Part shown: one piece after another, positions 6,706 to 7,479 of the stretch
How the letters are laid out: each line of letters begins with the position of its first letter
Numbering within the stretch: the stretch's first letter is position 1
Notes under the pieces: generated by a model
The model's input: the letters and a program-made list of their open reading frames with translations, nothing else
What the model was told of the DNA's origin: nothing
Database searches by the model: none
From: Deltaproteobacteria bacterium
Lineage (GTDB): Bacteria > Desulfobacterota > Desulfarculia > Adiutricales > JAGVGV01
Direction of reading: 5' to 3'
Length of the DNA: 7,479 bases
Assembly: GCA_015233515.1 (NCBI GenBank)
Contig: JADFXS010000117.1
Location: 1-7,479 of the forward strand
Program-made: the position numbers and the translations under genes

Positions 6706-6724
6706 TTGTTTCCGCGTAAACAAA
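6706..6724. promoter_or_regulatory. MarR-type operator-like palindrome, downstream copy
   Basis: TTGTTTCCGCGTAAACAAA is the reverse complement of TTTGTTTACGCGGAAACAA, which differs from the upstream copy at only two central bases. Its centre is 36 bp from that of the upstream copy, and it ends directly against the marR ribosome site (AGAGAG, 6725-6730). Autorepression of the marR-MFS unit by binding of two dimers is the natural inference. Confidence 0.65.
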
Positions 6725-6736
6725 AGAGAGATTTCC

Positions 6737-7201
6737 ATGGACCATGCGACGAAAATCATAGACTCTCTCACTAAAATCCAAGAACGTTCCGATGTTTTCC
6801 AACATGGCCGGGAAGATATTTTCGACGGCATCAATCTGGCGGAAGTGCATTGTATTGATTGGATCGGGACAATTGACTATGCCAATGTCACGAAAGTCGC
6901 TAACGCCATGGGGATGACCCGAGGGGCCATCAGTAAAATCGCCAAGAAATTGCTGAACAAAAATTTTATTGAGAGCTACCAGCGGCCGGAAAACAATAAA
7001 GAAATTTACTACCGGCTGACTCAGGACGGACAGCGAATCCATGACGAGCATAAAAAGTGCCATAACCAAGCCAGACAGGAGAAATTCTCCCTTCTGGAAA
7101 ACTACAGTGAAGACGAACAAATCGCCATTTTGCGTTTTCTAAACGATATTAACCATATAATCCATATAAAACTGAACGGTGGCGAATCTTCGGCAGAATA
7201 A
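6737..7201 (+). CDS. MarR-family winged-helix transcriptional regulator
   Basis: A 154-residue MarR regulator, a typical length for the family. After an N-terminal dimerisation helix, the winged helix-turn-helix spans about residues 35-100: VTKVANAMGM (51-60) leads into the likely recognition helix TRGAISKIAKKLLN (61-74), and the wing IESYQRPENNKEIYYRLTQDG lies at about 78-98. The C-terminal helices (110-146) complete the dimer interface. I chose the ATG at 6737 over the in-frame ATG at 6692 because AGAGAG sits 6 nt before it, and the 15 extra residues (MIPRYCFRVNKREIS) would be encoded across the operator-like site rather than a conserved domain. The gene lies 40 nt before an MFS transporter frame, the usual layout of a self-regulated efflux unit. 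The ligand is unknown. Its DNA looks more A/T-rich than qrc, which might indicate separate origin. Confidence 0.9.
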   Translation: MDHATKIIDSLTKIQERSDVFQHGREDIFDGINLAEVHCIDWIGTIDYANVTKVANAMGMTRGAISKIAKKLLNKNFIESYQRPENNKEIYYRLTQDGQRIHDEHKKCHNQARQEKFSLLENYSEDEQIAILRFLNDINHIIHIKLNGGESSAE

Positions 7202-7241
7202 CGCTCTGATGGATACGACCAATAAATGGGGAGATTTCTAA

Positions 7242-7479
7242 ATGTCGACCACGGGAATTCAAAAAAGTAAAATCATTTCTATTTCTATTGCCCACATGTT
7301 CAATGACTGCTATAAGTATTTTATGCAGACATTAATCTCGTTTATTGTGACTTCCGGTTTCGGGTTCGGAAAACGCTCCTTGTTGATATCGTCGTTTACG
7401 ACCACTTCTTCTCTATCACACCCGATTTCGGGTTAGCTGGTCGATCAGAAAAACCAACGATGGATGGTATATCTAGGAA
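7242..7479 (+). pseudogene. MFS transporter N-terminus interrupted by an in-frame TAG, 3'-partial
   Basis: The frame opens with ATG behind GGGGAG (7228-7233, 8 nt away) and codes for the start of a major facilitator transporter: one helix at about residues 11-37, containing HMFNDCYKYF (an H-x2-N-D-x-Y pattern common in fosmidomycin-resistance-like MFS proteins), and a second at about 46-63. TAG stops it at codon 65 (7434-7436), but the same frame continues with LVDQKNQRWMVYLG to the window edge. Read through, this gives G-x-LVDQKNQR, the MFS loop 2-3 signature (GxLaDrxGrk), with the TAG at the variable second position. No frameshift is needed. It is therefore either a nonsense-mutated gene, a base error in the sequence, or a read-through/recoded codon. 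The MarR gene directly upstream suggests a drug or metabolite efflux role. The family call is good; the functional state is open. Confidence 0.75.

Noticed and set aside
6692..6736. Alternative upstream ATG for the MarR gene
   Set aside because: The extra codons lie over the second operator-like palindrome, there is no good ribosome site before 6692, and the 6737 start gives the usual family length.
1..7479. CRISPR arrays, tRNA or rRNA genes, insertion sequences, attachment sites
   Set aside because: No regularly spaced repeats, no tRNA-like cloverleaf, no rRNA-like stretch and no transposase or terminal inverted repeats were seen on either strand.

Overview
The window carries a complete four-gene operon for a Qrc-type menaquinone reductase (qrcABCD). 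It is flanked on the left by the 3' end of an HD-GYP signalling gene and on the right by a MarR regulator followed by the start of an MFS transporter gene. All genes lie on the + strand. Qrc is known from sulfate-reducing and related syntrophic Desulfobacterota (the former Deltaproteobacteria), and the multihaem cytochrome c and moderate GC also fit, so I infer an anaerobic Desulfobacterota member, possibly a metagenomic contig. The species cannot be told from this sequence.

Layout. 2-571 is the C-terminal part of an HD-GYP cyclic-di-GMP phosphodiesterase, cut by the window edge. 572-1202 has no large gene; it holds a probable 52-residue single-pass membrane protein with a GTG start (693-851), hairpins, and a good sigma-70-like promoter at 1117-1145. 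1203-6339 is qrcA (five CxxCH motifs and a membrane anchor), qrcB (Tat-exported molybdopterin-oxidoreductase-like subunit), qrcC (16-cysteine ferredoxin-like subunit) and qrcD (ten-helix NrfD-type membrane subunit), with gaps of 29, 8 and 15 nt. 6340-6736 holds a possible 22-codon ORF, a clear intrinsic terminator (6488-6522) and two near-identical inverted operator-like palindromes. 6737-7201 is a MarR regulator. From 7242 to the window end is an MFS transporter reading frame interrupted by an in-frame TAG at 7434-7436.

How the genes work together. In the characterised Qrc, periplasmic cytochrome c3 carries electrons from hydrogenases and formate dehydrogenases to QrcA. They then pass through the Fe-S clusters of QrcB/QrcC to menaquinone at QrcD, feeding the quinone pool used for sulfate reduction. 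The marR-MFS pair looks like a separate, self-regulated efflux cassette beyond the qrc terminator. Nothing here is an obviously new system. The points most worth a second look are the TAG inside a conserved MFS motif, the paired MarR operators, the TatA-like small ORF, the duplicated haem module in QrcA and the missing metal ligand in QrcB.
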